NCBI RefSeq assembly: GCF_030272615.1 | Contig: NC_081406.1 | Span: 138,905,361 to 138,969,360, forward strand | Origin: Cryptomeria japonica | Taxonomy: Eukaryota > Streptophyta > Pinopsida > Cupressales > Cupressaceae | Length of the DNA stretch: 64,000 bases | Reading direction: 5' to 3' | Part shown: piece after piece, positions 47,039-59,016 of the stretch | How positions within the stretch are numbered: position 1 is the stretch's first letter | Layout: each line of letters starts with the position of its first letter | Position numbers and translations under genes: made by a program | Notes under the pieces: model-generated | Database searches by the model: none | What the model was told of the DNA's origin: nothing | Seen by the model: the letters and a program-made list of their open reading frames with translations, nothing else

Positions 47039-47817
47039 TGTTAGGAATCTCACAGATACTGAGAGGGGGGGTGAATCAGTATCTCACTGGTATATAGAAT
47101 TTCTTAACTTAAAACATGCAGAACATATTATAACAGTGTACCGATATGCAAGAAATAATGCAATAAACAGAATCAAGAACATCCACATGAAAATCACACC
47201 ATAACACAAGGATTTAACGAGGAAACCTAGTGTGGGAAAAACATTGGTGGCATTTGTGACCCATAATATTCACTCACTAGCCAATAAGAGAATATTACTT
47301 ACAATAGGGGCCTGCACATGCAGGAAGGCCAACTGCCTAGAGCTCACTGCTCAATGGGAAGTCTCACTGACTTACAATGAGGATTATACAAATCCAATAT
47401 CTTGTACTACTTTACAATAGCATCTATAATGCCTGATCCAATACCGGTTGCTGCTCTGCTGCTTACATAAACCCCTTAACCTATATTTCGCATAACTAAT
47501 ATTTTTCCTTAATCTTACATCTCCTTCATTCCAAAATGTCTACAATGATCTCTTTTATATATAAGAGTCATTTTACAATATGCCAAGTTGGCTTACAAAA
47601 CAATAAACAAAATATAATATAACAAAATCCTGTCGGCCTTTGTGCCGGTATACTTCTTTTCTTTGTGCCAGTGCCAGTGTCCTGAGTGCCAGTGTAGAGT
47701 GTGATCTATTGATGCTAGTGTAATGCCTTTGTCGGTGCCATAGGATTGCAAGGTTGCCATCAATGACAAAACCTTCACTCACTTACAATGTCTCATTGGA
47801 GTGTGCATATGCCAACA
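47039..47817 (-). repeat. Copia-4 5' LTR (779 bp)
   Basis: On the minus strand starts TGTTGGCATATGC and ends CCTAACA. Intact at both ends. The next five bases outside are GTTTT (47818-47822), the candidate target duplication, with no matching copy at the damaged left end. Confidence 0.9.
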
Positions 47818-48038
47818 GTTTTTACTCAAAATCATTTTTATTGTGATCATGTTTATGCTTCGTCAATAAATGGTTTTCTTTAACTATAGAAATTTCTTTT
47901 TCAATTGCTTCAAACTATGCAAGAGAATAAAAAATTTAATTTCTCTTGTGGCTTATTTTGGCATAATTTCATTGCTGACTAACCAGGCATCCGATTACCA
48001 CGAAACTTGGCCATATGTTATGATAATTTAAATAAAAC
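47818..48038. repeat. 220-bp direct repeat, right copy
   Basis: Partner of 22360-22579; adjoins the outer edge of the Copia-4 5' LTR. Confidence 0.9.
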
Positions 48039-48990
48039 ATGGGTTTTATTTCAAATTTCAATTAGCTCACCAAATTTTGGTACTTTCTTTGTATACTGGC
48101 CTATCGAAGTTAGTTGCGGGCAATATAAATTTTAAATTAATACATCAAATGACATCTAATCTCTATGAAAATTAAATTGGAATCAATTAACATAAAAATA
48201 TTAGGTGGGTTGTCCTTTGATTCTTCAAATTTAAAACCTTTTTCTGACGCATTTTTATGTCAAGGTCATTTAGGAAACAATTAAAAAGCATATCAGAACT
48301 TTTCTGATCCTTGCAAAATCACTTAGGGTCATAAACGAATATACCAACGAACATTTCACCAACCAGTTTCTTGAGATCATTACTAAGTGCAAATATTTTG
48401 ATCACCCAAGTTGACAACTTTTCATTTGTAAAATTTCACTGGCGTAAACATTTGAAAACCGCCTTTGGTCTTGCTTTCAAAAACATATTAGATGGGTTGA
48501 TGAAGGTTTGAAACCTGAAACATAACTTCATTTTCATACATAGAATCACAAAAACCAATTCATTTGATAAGAAATCTATTAGGCCAAATGATAATGAACT
48601 CCACAAAGAGCTCCTGACCAATGTTGTCATCCTGAGGACTTAACGAGAAAGAGCTATCAATGCTTGAATATGAACTTTCAATTCGTGATTTATACATTCT
48701 ACGAAAATGCACATAGATTAGCCTCAAGAGAAACAAGAACTGTTATCAAGAGGATCTACAATTTGGCATAGAACATATTTATGATATACAAAATACATAT
48801 GAACAATTAAATTGACATAATAGTGCTTAGGTGAGAAGAAATTATGAAAAAAAAAGGTGTACCTAAAATGATTTTGCCTTTGTAACCACATACATACCTA
48901 GAAATCAATCACCTTGTTCATGCACCAAACTTGGTTTCATAGAGTTGGAAATGGAAGAACCTGCTTGATTATGATTGAACATAGAAATCT
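48039..48990 (-). other. Mostly non-coding; one weak protein-like frame
   Basis: The minus strand at 48640-48250 gives a stop-interrupted but protein-like reading (FALSNDLKKLVGEMFVGIFV, then DLDIKMRQKKVLN). I do not recognise it. It could be an exon of a decayed host gene. The rest shows nothing. Confidence 0.2.
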
Positions 48991-50690
48991 GCTTTTTGGC
49001 ATGAATTTGGAACTCTAAAATTTTCAAATTTTAGGGTTTCAACAATATCCAAGGTGAGACGCAAGCTTGTATCTAGGACCATAGATGTTTTATAATTATT
49101 TGAATTATGGTGGTTTCATATAGAAGAGGTGATCGATATGATAAGCATCACCTGGCTTTATAGATGCATAATCATCTTTCATAGAAGAGGTGAATGAAAT
49201 CTTAGGAAAGCTCAGCTGGACGGGGTCTACTTTGTACTCACCAACATGAGAGTCGATAAAAACCAAAGAACCCCAATCATCACCCAAACATGCTTTGACT
49301 TTTGATAGAGAAAGTGATTAAGCTAGGGAAGGTTTTTTAGGTATAGGCTCTAGCATCTTCACCTTAGGAGTATCTACCTTTGGGGATTTTTCTTTTGAAG
49401 AATCCTTCTTCTCAGGTGATTTCTCCTTTTTAACGATTCCTTAGTGACTTCTTCCTTCCTGCGCTCTTCCTTTTTAGGGGTTGAGACAGAAGAAAAAGTT
49501 ACAATTGAAGAAGACAAAGTGGGTACATAATTTTGAAATGAAGGTGTAACAGAAGCCTGACTAATTGTGGCTATTTGACATAACTACATAGCCTCAGGAT
49601 CAGCCTTACCAGTGATAACCTGATTATTAGCCACTAACTTCATGGATTCATGAAGTGTAGATTAAACAACTCCCAAAGCATGTAGCCATGGTTTGCCTAA
49701 AAGAAGATTGTATGATAAAGGGCCTAGCATAATGTGCACAAGGGTTGGGATGGTGAGTGGCCCAACCTTCAAGGACAATATGATAGTCCCCATAGTGGTC
49801 TTACCATTGTTATCAAAACCTCAAATGAACAAGGAGGAGGCTGCCAAAGAATTTGGGTCCACCTTGATCTTTGGTAACAAGTCTAAACCACAAACATTCA
49901 GTGTCAAACTTGTATCAACAAGCATTCATCTAATACCAATGACATTCACATGAACAATAATCATCAATGGATCTGCTAAGTTCCTCACTTCAGGAGGTGG
50001 GAGTTCATGCAGATAGAAGGTAATATTTGGTGAATCTACACGAATATGATCCATCAGTGCATTTACATCAGATGATCTCGTAGAGGAAGGTAGAAAAATC
50101 TTTTGCAAAGTTTCTTGTAGCATACCTTGATACATCGAGGTGGTTTGGAGCAAATACCAAAGTGAGATCTTAGCTGGAGTAAGCTTAAGTTTCTTGATGA
50201 GATCATAATCACTTGTTCGCTTATATGTCGACAAAGGTACCTTAGGAAGAATAGGTTGGGAAGGAAGTAAAGAAGTTCGGGGTGGTTTAGGAACTTTTTT
50301 ATTATTCCAAGTGTTATATGTGTGAGCGATAGTATTATAAGATGATTGTTTAGATTGCATGAATCTTTCGTATAGATCAAAAACTTCTCCTTGGAAGGGT
50401 TTTCCATTCATGGTCTTAACCTTCTTAGGAGAAGGAATTGTCATTATTACATGAATGTATGGTCTCTTAGGCCTTTGTGGGGCTGAAGAGACAACAATAA
50501 CATTCACGGACCCTTAATTCTTGCATGAGGACATCTTGGAGGATGACTCACCCTTACATCTCTTTTAGGAGAATGTGCTTCAAGGAAGTCATCCAAGACT
50601 TCATCCAACATATCAAAATAATCCTTTGAGAATGCCTTATCAAAGGCATCAAACTCCAAAAGGAATAGATCCAACATTAGGCCTTCATGT
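48990..50690 (-). pseudogene. Ty3/Gypsy gag-protease fragment
   Basis: The frame at 50507-49926 (RPKRPYIHVIMTIPSPKKVK, FQGEVFDLYERFMQSKQSS, YDLIKKLKLTPAKISLWYLL) leads to a retropepsin-like part: MLVDTSLTLNVCGLDLL (49890-49920), where the active site reads DTS rather than DTG, and YNLLLGKPWLHALG (49680). A basic E/K/R-rich stretch and a short frame at 49287-49105 follow. The capsid region is very short, and RT and beyond are missing. The nucleic acid just inside the LTR (50690-50650) encodes MLDLFLLEFDAFDKAFSKDY. Confidence 0.7.
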
Positions 50691-50699
50691 TGGGTTCAC

Positions 50700-51895
50700 C
50701 AAAATATAGGGGAGGAAACTTTCCCCCTCCAAGATGATGAATCTTAGAAGGCAAATCAGTCTGCCGCTACCTCTTCAAACTGGCGCTAAGGTGAGATAGG
50801 GGATAAAAAATAACTAAACTAAGTAAAACATAGAATTATAATGCAGGAGTAATAAGTACACATAAACTAAGTTTACAGAATGATACAATATCAAAAGCAA
50901 ATTACACCTTCCAATCGAGGATCCCTCGGGTTTTAGACACCAATGCAAAGTGTGGACACCAGTGTGACACGCTATTGTTTGTACAACCCACAGACAAAGA
51001 AAGACCTAGGAATAGGTCTGTGTGTGGTTCCCTACGCGCAAAATCTGTCTATCACTTGCACACACTAGAAAAGGGAAAATTGTTGTGGCTATATAGGGGC
51101 CTTCCTCACTCAAACCCCCATTTAGGTGTTTCCACTGCAATACACAACCGGATAGATAGATTGGAAATTTGGTAAATTGGAAAATTGGAAAGATGCAAAT
51201 AGAAACTATGCTACAATTAATGGAAGAAAACCCCTATTGCATGCATTAAATATTGGAAATATTGGAAACGTCAGAAATAATGAATGCACCTAGATGATAG
51301 ATACAATCAACAATGCAAAGGACTCATTTCATGTGAATGCAATAGATTAAAGAGAAGACAATGCCTGAAGCCAAATCCCTTCTTGTTGAAGGTACAAGCA
51401 TGACAAAGCCCGTGATAGTGTTTGTTGGTAAGAGCCACCACAAGATGGTCATAGCCTGATATTGGTAGAGTGTATGTCCAAGAGCATGAAGAGAGCAATA
51501 TGATATCAAGAGTGTAATAAGAGCCAAGAGCCAAGAACCCAAGATGGGAACCCTTCAAAATGAGATAGGAAGGGTTCTTAAACTCGGAAGAGGCGCGGAG
51601 AGCCATTTTGACAAAACATGAGTCAAAGGACACGCATCGACTAGCGTCCGACTCTCTGCCAAATTCAAGATTTCAATAGCTTTACGGGACTTTAGTGTGA
51701 CGTGTGGACTTCCCCGCGTCGTGCTATTGTCCATCCAAAAATAGGCCCAAAGGGGGTTCAAGGCATTTCGAGGCACTTTGTCTTTCAAGCACAAGGTGCC
51801 AAAATAATATAATTTTGATCATAAATTCATCATAAATGCACTAGGCACCATGAGTAGGTGTCATAAATGCACTAGGTGCAATTTAGGACACTATA
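50700..51895 (-). repeat. Ty3-type 5' LTR of the fragment at 48990-50690
   Basis: On the minus strand begins TATAGTGTCCTAAATTG (TG mutated to TA if the family start is TGTAGTG, as at 1270) and ends near CCTATATTT, followed by TGGTGAACCCAACA, a probable PBS at about 50688-50701. About 1.19 kb, like the LTR at 1270-2455. Boundaries approximate. Confidence 0.55.
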
Positions 51896-53828
51896 GTTAT
51901 TGGGGTAGTTGAGGGATCTTTTGTTCCTTAAGATAGACAAATCCCCTCCTCTACATGTATTTACTTCTTATACTAGGTCATTTAATATGTATCATGTTGG
52001 TTGTCTCAAGTCATAGGATTAAGACACATGCCATGATGTTGTCTAATCCTATCTCTCAACATTGCCTATATAAGAAAAAAAAAATGTATATTTTTTATGT
52101 CCAATATCAATCTAATACATGATGCCCATAATCAAGAATTATTGATCTCTCTTGTGGAAGGCACCCTTTTGGTTTTGTTAGTGATCCTAGAGCATTGGTT
52201 CCTTTGATGACTAACAAAATATAATTATAATAAAGGACTCCCTTTGATGACTCTAACAAAACATAATTATAATAAAGGATTCACATAAAACTCAATTCAA
52301 TGCCATGTGAATGCCAACAACCAAGAAAAAACACAAGGCCAAAGACAGAACCTACAAATCAAACATGTAGTATGACCTACACACACCTCTAAATGTTAAA
52401 GTTGTGATAAGTATGATCTTTTTCATAAAACCCCAAAGAGAAAAAAACTGTCAACATTTAACCATAAAACTAATTTGTAAGCCTCTTAAAACAAAGGAAG
52501 ATAAAATCAAAACATTTATTCTTGAAATGAGGGTATTATATCCAAAATGCATCCTCTACACTTCTCAAATAATCTCAAAACCCATTGCCATGAGAATAAA
52601 AAGGGAAAAATAGCTCATGCCAAATAATCATCAAACAATCCTTTCAAAACCAATATCTATAGATCAAGACTTATTCCTATGATAAAATAAAAGCATGAAT
52701 AAAATGCATCTAAAAAGTTACAAGGTGGGAAACACTTTTAAATGATTTATTATCAAGGGGACAAAAAAAATGGGGAATGAAAATGCTCCTCTAGGATACA
52801 CAAGCCACAATAAATCACTCCAAGAATGATCTCTTTAGTAGGTCCATGTTTAAATCATGTCCAACCTATGTATAGGATCCTTGTTCTTCTTGCATAAATC
52901 TCATCAATTAGTAACTATGTCAACATGCAATCTCTAAAAATAAGAGATAAACCTTGCTTATATAGGCTAGGTGATGAGGTAGGATGACAACTACCCTTGA
53001 TAAAAATATTAAATTCTTAATTCAAAATAACAAATACCTAAATTCTATAAATAGATGATGACAAATGGCCCAAATTTGTGACCCTGCAATGCTTCTAAGC
53101 AATGAAAACCCTCAAAACTTAAGAAGGGGCTTGTCAAATCCACACTTTAGTACCATGTTGGATTTTGCAACACAGGCTCCTACAACATCAAATGGAAAAG
53201 AAAAACTCCTTCCACAAGAGAGAGTTGCACAAAAGAATGTTATATTACTCAGAAACAAAGATATAATTATAAGATGAATAACAATTGTGGAATGAGGTGC
53301 TTATAAAGAAAGCATTGAGCTAATTTTAGGAGAACTAAAGTGCAAGTATGGGGAGCTAAATAAAGCTCAACTCTAGCTAACTAGATGCATAACTAGGTGC
53401 ACAACTAGCACAAATAAAATAAGAACTCCTAAGTGAACTTAAAAATAGAAGCATAACTAGTTGTAAAAAACCAACTAATAGCTAAATATGTTGTAACATT
53501 ATTCATTGAGTTTTATGAAATATTTTTTAAATATTAAAAATTCTATTATAAGTCTAATTGAAAATGTCCATCAAAGTACTTTATACAAATATTAGTGTGG
53601 ATTTCACATAAAAACCATTGTAGTGGGAGCACTTCAATTTTTTAAATTTAAATAGTTAAAATTATTAACCTTCATTTCATTTTTTTTATAAAATAGTAGA
53701 GTTTTAAATTTTTTTATTTTAGAATTAATTCAATAAACCTATCCTTGAACATAATTTAATTAATTTATAAATAATAGAGTTTTAAGTTTTAACCCCAACC
53801 TTGAACCTAACCTAGTAATGACCCTAAA
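51896..53828. other. AT-rich stretch without supported gene
   Basis: Short frames (52404-52613, 53065-53277) carry no domain. I see no LTR, repeat array or RNA gene here. Confidence 0.5.
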
Positions 53829-53838
53829 CTTATATATA

Positions 53839-53874
<36 letters not shown>

Positions 53875-53918
53875 TGTATGTATGTATGTATGTATGTATC
53901 TATATATATATACATACA

Positions 53919-53978
<60 letters not shown>

Positions 53979-54008
53979 GATACACACACACACACACACA
54001 TATATATC
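53829..54008. repeat. Compound microsatellite (TA)n (TATG)n (TA)n (CA)n
   Basis: TA run from 53830, about 12 TATG/TGTA tetramers to 53900, mixed TATA/TACA to 53980, then (CA)n to 54000. Open frames across it are repeat artefacts. Confidence 0.95.
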
Positions 54009-55030
54009 TAAACCAAAAACAAAACCTAATCCTAAGCATAACCCTAACAATGATGTAAAAACCATAAAAGTAATCATAATCTTAACACTAATAGGAACAC
54101 TAATCCTACCCTCAATTATAATTCTGACTCTAACCCTAACCCTAACTCTTATAGCTATAATCACATACTATATCTAACTGTAAGATTAACCCTAACCTAA
54201 AAATGCCCCTTGGCCTAACTATATCTCTAATGTAAAATCTAATCTTAAGCATAAACTTAAATATATCTCTAAACCAAAACCAAAACCTAATCATAAGCAT
54301 AACCCTAACCATTATGTAAAACCCCTAAAAGTAATCATAACACTAACACTAACACTAACACTAACACAAACACTAACACTAACACTAACACTAACACTAA
54401 CACTAACACTACCACTACCACTACCACTAACACTAACACTAACACTAACACTAACTCAAACACAAACACAAACACAAACACAAACACAAACACAAACACA
54501 AACACAAACACAAACACAAACACAAACACAAACACAAACACTAACACTAGCACTAGCACTAGCACTAGCCCTAGCACTAGCACTACCGCTACCACTACCA
54601 CTACCACTACCACTACCACTACCACTAACACTAACACTAACACTAACACTAACACTAACACTACCAGTACCACTACCACTACCACTAACACTAACACTAA
54701 CACTAACACTAACACTAACACTAACACTAACACTAACACTAACACTAACACTAACACTAACACTAATCCTAACCCTAACACTAACCCTAATCCTAACCCT
54801 AACACTAACCCTAATCCTAACCCTAATTATATTCCTAAACCAAAGCCTAAAGCTAACCTCAATTCTAACCCTAACCTAATGCTTACCCTAACCCTAACTC
54901 TTAATTTTAACCTAATCCCAACCTAATAATGATCCCTAACCTAACTATACCTCTAACCCAAAATGTAATCCTGACCATAAACCTAACTATGATGTTAATC
55001 CTAAACCTAATCTAAAATAAAACCCATCAT
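54003..55030. repeat. Decayed telomere-like block with hexamer mosaic
   Basis: C-rich strand is plus: degenerate AACCCTAATCCTAA-type sequence on both sides of a 430-base array (54341-54770) of hexamers. Within the array, runs of ACTAAC, ACTACC, ACAAAC (54454-54540) and ACTAGC follow one another as homogeneous blocks. A flanking segment is present twice (54007-54085 and 54272-54345; AACCAAAACCAAAACCTAAT type). The period is six, not the seven of the plant TTTAGGG telomere. Confidence 0.9.
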
Positions 55031-55067
55031 ACTTATTATTCTATCATGATCATAATCTTAACTGTAA

Positions 55068-55281
55068 CTTTAGAGAGGAGGAGAGAGAGATAGAGAGATG
55101 AGGTGTGATAGGGAGAGAGACTTGAGAGAGAGAGAGAGAGAGGGAGAGAGACTTGAGAGAGAAAGAGAAAGGGAGTGAGAGGGAGAGAAGGAAAGAGAGC
55201 TAGAGGGAAGAAAAGAGAGACTTGAGAGAGAAAGAGAAAGGGAGGGGGACAAAGAGGGAAAGGGAGAGAATGGGAGGGAGG

Positions 55282-55372
<91 letters not shown>

Positions 55373-55970
55373 GAGAGATGGGAAGAGAGTGAGAGAGATA
55401 TACTTGAGATAGGGAGAGAGAGATCCCAAGTGAAAGAGGGAAAGAGAGGGAGAGATACCTGAGATAGGAAGGAAAAGAGAGGTAGAAACTTGGGGGAAAA
55501 GAGAGAGAGGGGGAAGGTAGTGAGGGAAATAATGGGAGAGAGAGACTTGAGACAAGGAGAGAAAGACTGAGAGAGAGAGAAAGAGAGGTAGACCCCTAGG
55601 AGGAAAGAGAGGGAGAGATACTTGAGAGAGGGAGGGAGGAAGAGAGGGGTTGAGAGAGAGAGAGAGAGAGAGAGGTGGGGGTTGAGAGAGAGACTTGAGA
55701 GAGAGCCCAAGTGCAAGAGAGAGAGAGAGACTTGAGAGAGAGATAAGGTGTGCAAGATAGAGAGATGGGGAGGGAAAGAGAGAAAGAGAGAGTGAGAGAC
55801 AAAGAGAGCCTGATTGAGGAGGAAGGGATATAAAGAGAGTAAGAGACCAAAGAGAAAGAGAGGTGAAGAGAGGGAGAGAGGGAGAGAGTAAGAGAGAGGG
55901 AGGGAGGGAGGAAGGTGTGGGTTGAGGGATATATTAGAGGGAGAGAAAGTCGAAGTGCAAGAAAGCGAGG

Positions 55971-56057
<87 letters not shown>

Positions 56058-56062
56058 GAATG
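55068..56062. repeat. 1-kb polypurine tract, (GA)n-rich
   Basis: Almost only A and G on the plus strand. Pure GA runs at 55288-55370 and 55975-56046, broken elsewhere by ACTTGAGAGAG units, ending in a run of 12 G (56047-56058). Long frames through it (55036-56100 minus) are Ser/Leu repeats and not genes. Confidence 0.95.
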
Positions 56063-57462
56063 CAAGGAAGAGGCCAGAGAGAGAATTTTGATATGAGCAT
56101 GTTGATTATTGAAATTTATATGAATACTCTAAAAACTAGAATTTGCATTATAACTCCTAGAGATTTGAAACCACTCTAAAAAATCCTACCAATATTGCTA
56201 ATGGAATATATTTGTCATGCACCAAAGTAACTGCATTGGGAAAATCCGAGCCTTAGGCTTGGGTTTGCCTTGAGCATCCAACCCAAAGCCTTGGATGTCC
56301 CTTTTAGGCCCGAGCTAGCCCTTAAAATAGTAGGGGGCTAGAATAAGCTAGTGTAACAATTCCCCTACAACTCTATGAGATGTGTTTTTCAGCAAACATA
56401 CAAAAAGTTTCCAATTTTTTGTTCTTGCTCTCCATCAAGTTTGCACATGTATCAATGCGAATAAAAATAAACACCATAACATTGTCAAACTCTCTCTTAG
56501 CTATCCATCCATATAATTATTTTCTTATTTTGATTATGTTAAGGTCTTCATCTCTAATTTCATTTGTTAGCATGTATGTTTTTTGTCAAAACCCAACATG
56601 TCATATTTTAGGCATAAATTTTTACTCATTCATCAAATTTTGAAACAAATTACATTTTTAGAAACTAGAATCCATTCTACACAATTTTAAATTATATATA
56701 TATATATATATATGTTATTATTAATTTTCACAAATTTTAGGGGGGATAACGCTCAAAATTTGGTTTTTTAGGATGTGTCCACTTTGAAAATTAGTAAAAA
56801 TGCATATATTCATTAAACAATTAGCTAAAAAATATGACATAAACCATATGGTGTTAGTGAATTTATCACTACCATGTTATGTTTTTTCTAAAAAACACAG
56901 GGCCACTTTGTGTGCTCCCCCTTTTTGAGACCCTTAATCTCCACCATTTTAAAAAAAATTGTAGTTTAGAAAGTAGACTCGGAGCACTACAACTCTTGAT
57001 CTTGTTGCATATTCATATTTTGAGTGTAACTATCTTCATTTCTTGTTGAAATTCAAACTTTGTCAAAAAAAAGTGGCATCTTAAGACCCCTTTTTGGTCC
57101 CCCATCTTTATGCACTTACCCATTATATAATAAATAAAATGTTTTAAAAATTATAATATAATTTAGATATTCAACAACAAAATAAATAATAATAAATAAA
57201 TTATAGCTAGGACTTTTATAATCCATTCAAAATTTGTTGTTATAAGAGGCCACTTGAATTTTATAATGCTTAAATTTTTTACTACTCAGGAGTAGTTAAT
57301 AATGTTTATAGGAAAATCGACGAGTTAGGATTAAATTATGGTTACAGTTTAAATAAGGTTAGGGTAAGGATTCAAATAAAGTTTGGATTAGGGTTTGTTA
57401 GGGTTATGGTTCAAGTTTAATTAAGGTTAAGGTTAGGTTGGGGTTCAATTTGAGGAAAACTT
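56063..57462. other. Non-coding stretch; small repeats
   Basis: No supported gene. Contains an 84-base segment related to Gypsy-2 leader DNA (56127-56210), an (AT)n run (56692-56714) and a degenerate G-rich telomere-like strand at 57330-57450 (GGTTAGGGTAAGG, TTAGGGTTTGTTAGGG). Confidence 0.6.
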
Positions 57463-58682
57463 TGTTAGACAGTTTAGATAACCAAAAGACAACTAAGAGG
57501 GGCGAGGGGGTGAATCAGTTGTCATAGATTATTAGAAGCATTAGCATTTTAAAACAATAATATCGAAACCAAAAACAATAATACTGGAATAGTAGTTAAT
57601 CCAATTAAACATAAACAATAATCATATAATAAAATCCATCCACACAGCACCAAGATTTGTATGTGGAAAACCCGATAAAGGGAAAAACCATGGTGGGAAG
57701 CCTACCCACAGTTAGATAATACTTATGCAGTAAGTATGTGAATTTACAATGAAGAGACCTACACTTTCAGGAAGGCCAATAGCCTAGAGCACACTGCTCA
57801 TCACAAAAGGAGTCTCATTAACTACATACAAATCCAGACTACAATCCGGAGAAGTGTTGAACTACAAAAGATAACATCTCCTATGCCTGGGTACAGTTCC
57901 GGTTAAGCTTAATATCGGAGGACTAAATCCTCTTACACAAACCTAATTCACTCTCCAATTATTGACCAACTCCTTTGCCTGAATGATATTACATTATCCG
58001 CACATTACATTCCTTGACCATGACCTCTTACAATAACCATGATGATCTACAATGATATCTTACATCTTAATTATACAAACCCTCGACCATAAACAATCAG
58101 GTCGGCCACTAGACAGTAAACCAATTACATAATTACAAACCATGTCGGGCTTAGACCAAAAAATATATATATATCCAACACATAAGACATCCAGGAAATA
58201 CAACAATAGGTCCTATCCACACATTGCATCAATGCTGGTCCATAACCTAGATCAACCGGGACCAAGTATAGGTCCACAAGCTTCACCAATGATCTCCAAA
58301 AACCAAGTCTCGAACATGATCACCAATAGCATCCTGAAACTCTATTAGAAGTTGCACCAACATCAATTATGCAATGCATCAAAGATCTCCACCAAAAGCT
58401 ATGCTAGTGAAACCCTCGTCGGAACTAGAAACCAATCTTCATAGCAAGCAAGATAGCATCCAATCACCAAACCAAAACAAACTGACCAAATATGAGTATA
58501 AGAATTATGAACAAGTCAATTTCATCACTAGATTATACCGGATTATGTCGATCCAAGTTAACCAAAAACCACTCAACCTATTGGGACCAGAAGGGTGCTT
58601 GTAAAGCATCCAAACAACTAGTGTTAACATCAATGACAAAACATCAATGCAACACATAATCAATTCCACCAAATGGCCAACA
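57463..58682 (-). repeat. Copia-5 3' LTR (1,220 bp)
   Basis: On the minus strand starts TGTTGGCCATTTGG and ends GTCTAACA. Preceded by PPT AAAGGGGGGGAT. Contains GCGAGGGGGTGAATCAG (57509-57525) and GGAAGGCCAATAGCCTAGAGC, like the Copia-4 LTR. Confidence 0.85.
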
Positions 58683-59016
58683 ATCCCCCCCTTTGGCATT
58701 GATGGAAACACTAGATGTGAAAAACATCTAAGTACCAAGAAATGCGAAACAAGTCTCCCCCTGTGGAAGACAACCAATAAACTCACCCTTTGAATAATAT
58801 CTCTATAAAAGCTTTGAATTTTTTATTTTTTTTCACATCACTATCTCTCCCCCTTTGATATCAATGCTAGAAATCTGACAGAAATATCAAAGAAAAAACA
58901 TAAGGCTCTGAATCTCAAAGCTAACTACTCCCCCTTAGTAGTAGCATCCCACATCAGTGTCGAAATGAATAGTATCTCTGATAATGCATACCTAACTAAT
59001 GCCAAAACCACGTCAA
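58683..59016 (-). other. Copia-5 3' untranslated part with repeated purine tracts
   Basis: Four minus-strand tracts of the AAAGGGGGAGA type at about 58684-58695, 58756-58764, 58846-58857 and 58928-58937. Only the first adjoins the LTR. Confidence 0.75.

Larger units (their letters stand above)
22584..47817 (-). mobile_element. Copia-4: non-autonomous Copia-type element, split by Gypsy-2
   Basis: Minus-strand element: 5' LTR 47039-47817, PBS 47025-47036, Gag-like ORF 46967-45849, ORF2 45507-44165 continuing at 25493-23555, PPT 23354-23365, 3' LTR 22584-23353. About 6.6 kb without the Gypsy-2 insert. No protease, integrase, RT or RNase H was found anywhere inside. It therefore has the cis signals and a Gag but would need enzymes in trans. 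The 3' LTR lacks its last ~23 bases (the right copy begins TGTTAGGAATCTCACAG on the plus strand). Confidence 0.85.

Noticed and set aside
48250-48640. Weak resemblance of a minus frame to an ODR4-like protein
   Set aside because: Only a few hydrophobic positions agree and the frame has stops; too little to name.
53830-54060. Tyr/Ile-rich frames on both strands
   Set aside because: Produced by the TA/TATG/CA microsatellite.
54341-54770. Possible CRISPR-like regular array
   Set aside because: Six-base units without spacers in a plant-type sequence; simple tandem repeat.
54335-54805. 156-codon minus-strand frame of Leu/Val/Phe repeats
   Set aside because: Direct translation of the hexamer array, which is open in several frames; no start context or domain.
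55036-56100. 354-codon minus-strand Ser/Leu-rich frame
   Set aside because: Translation of the (GA)n polypurine tract. A dinucleotide run is stop-free in all frames.
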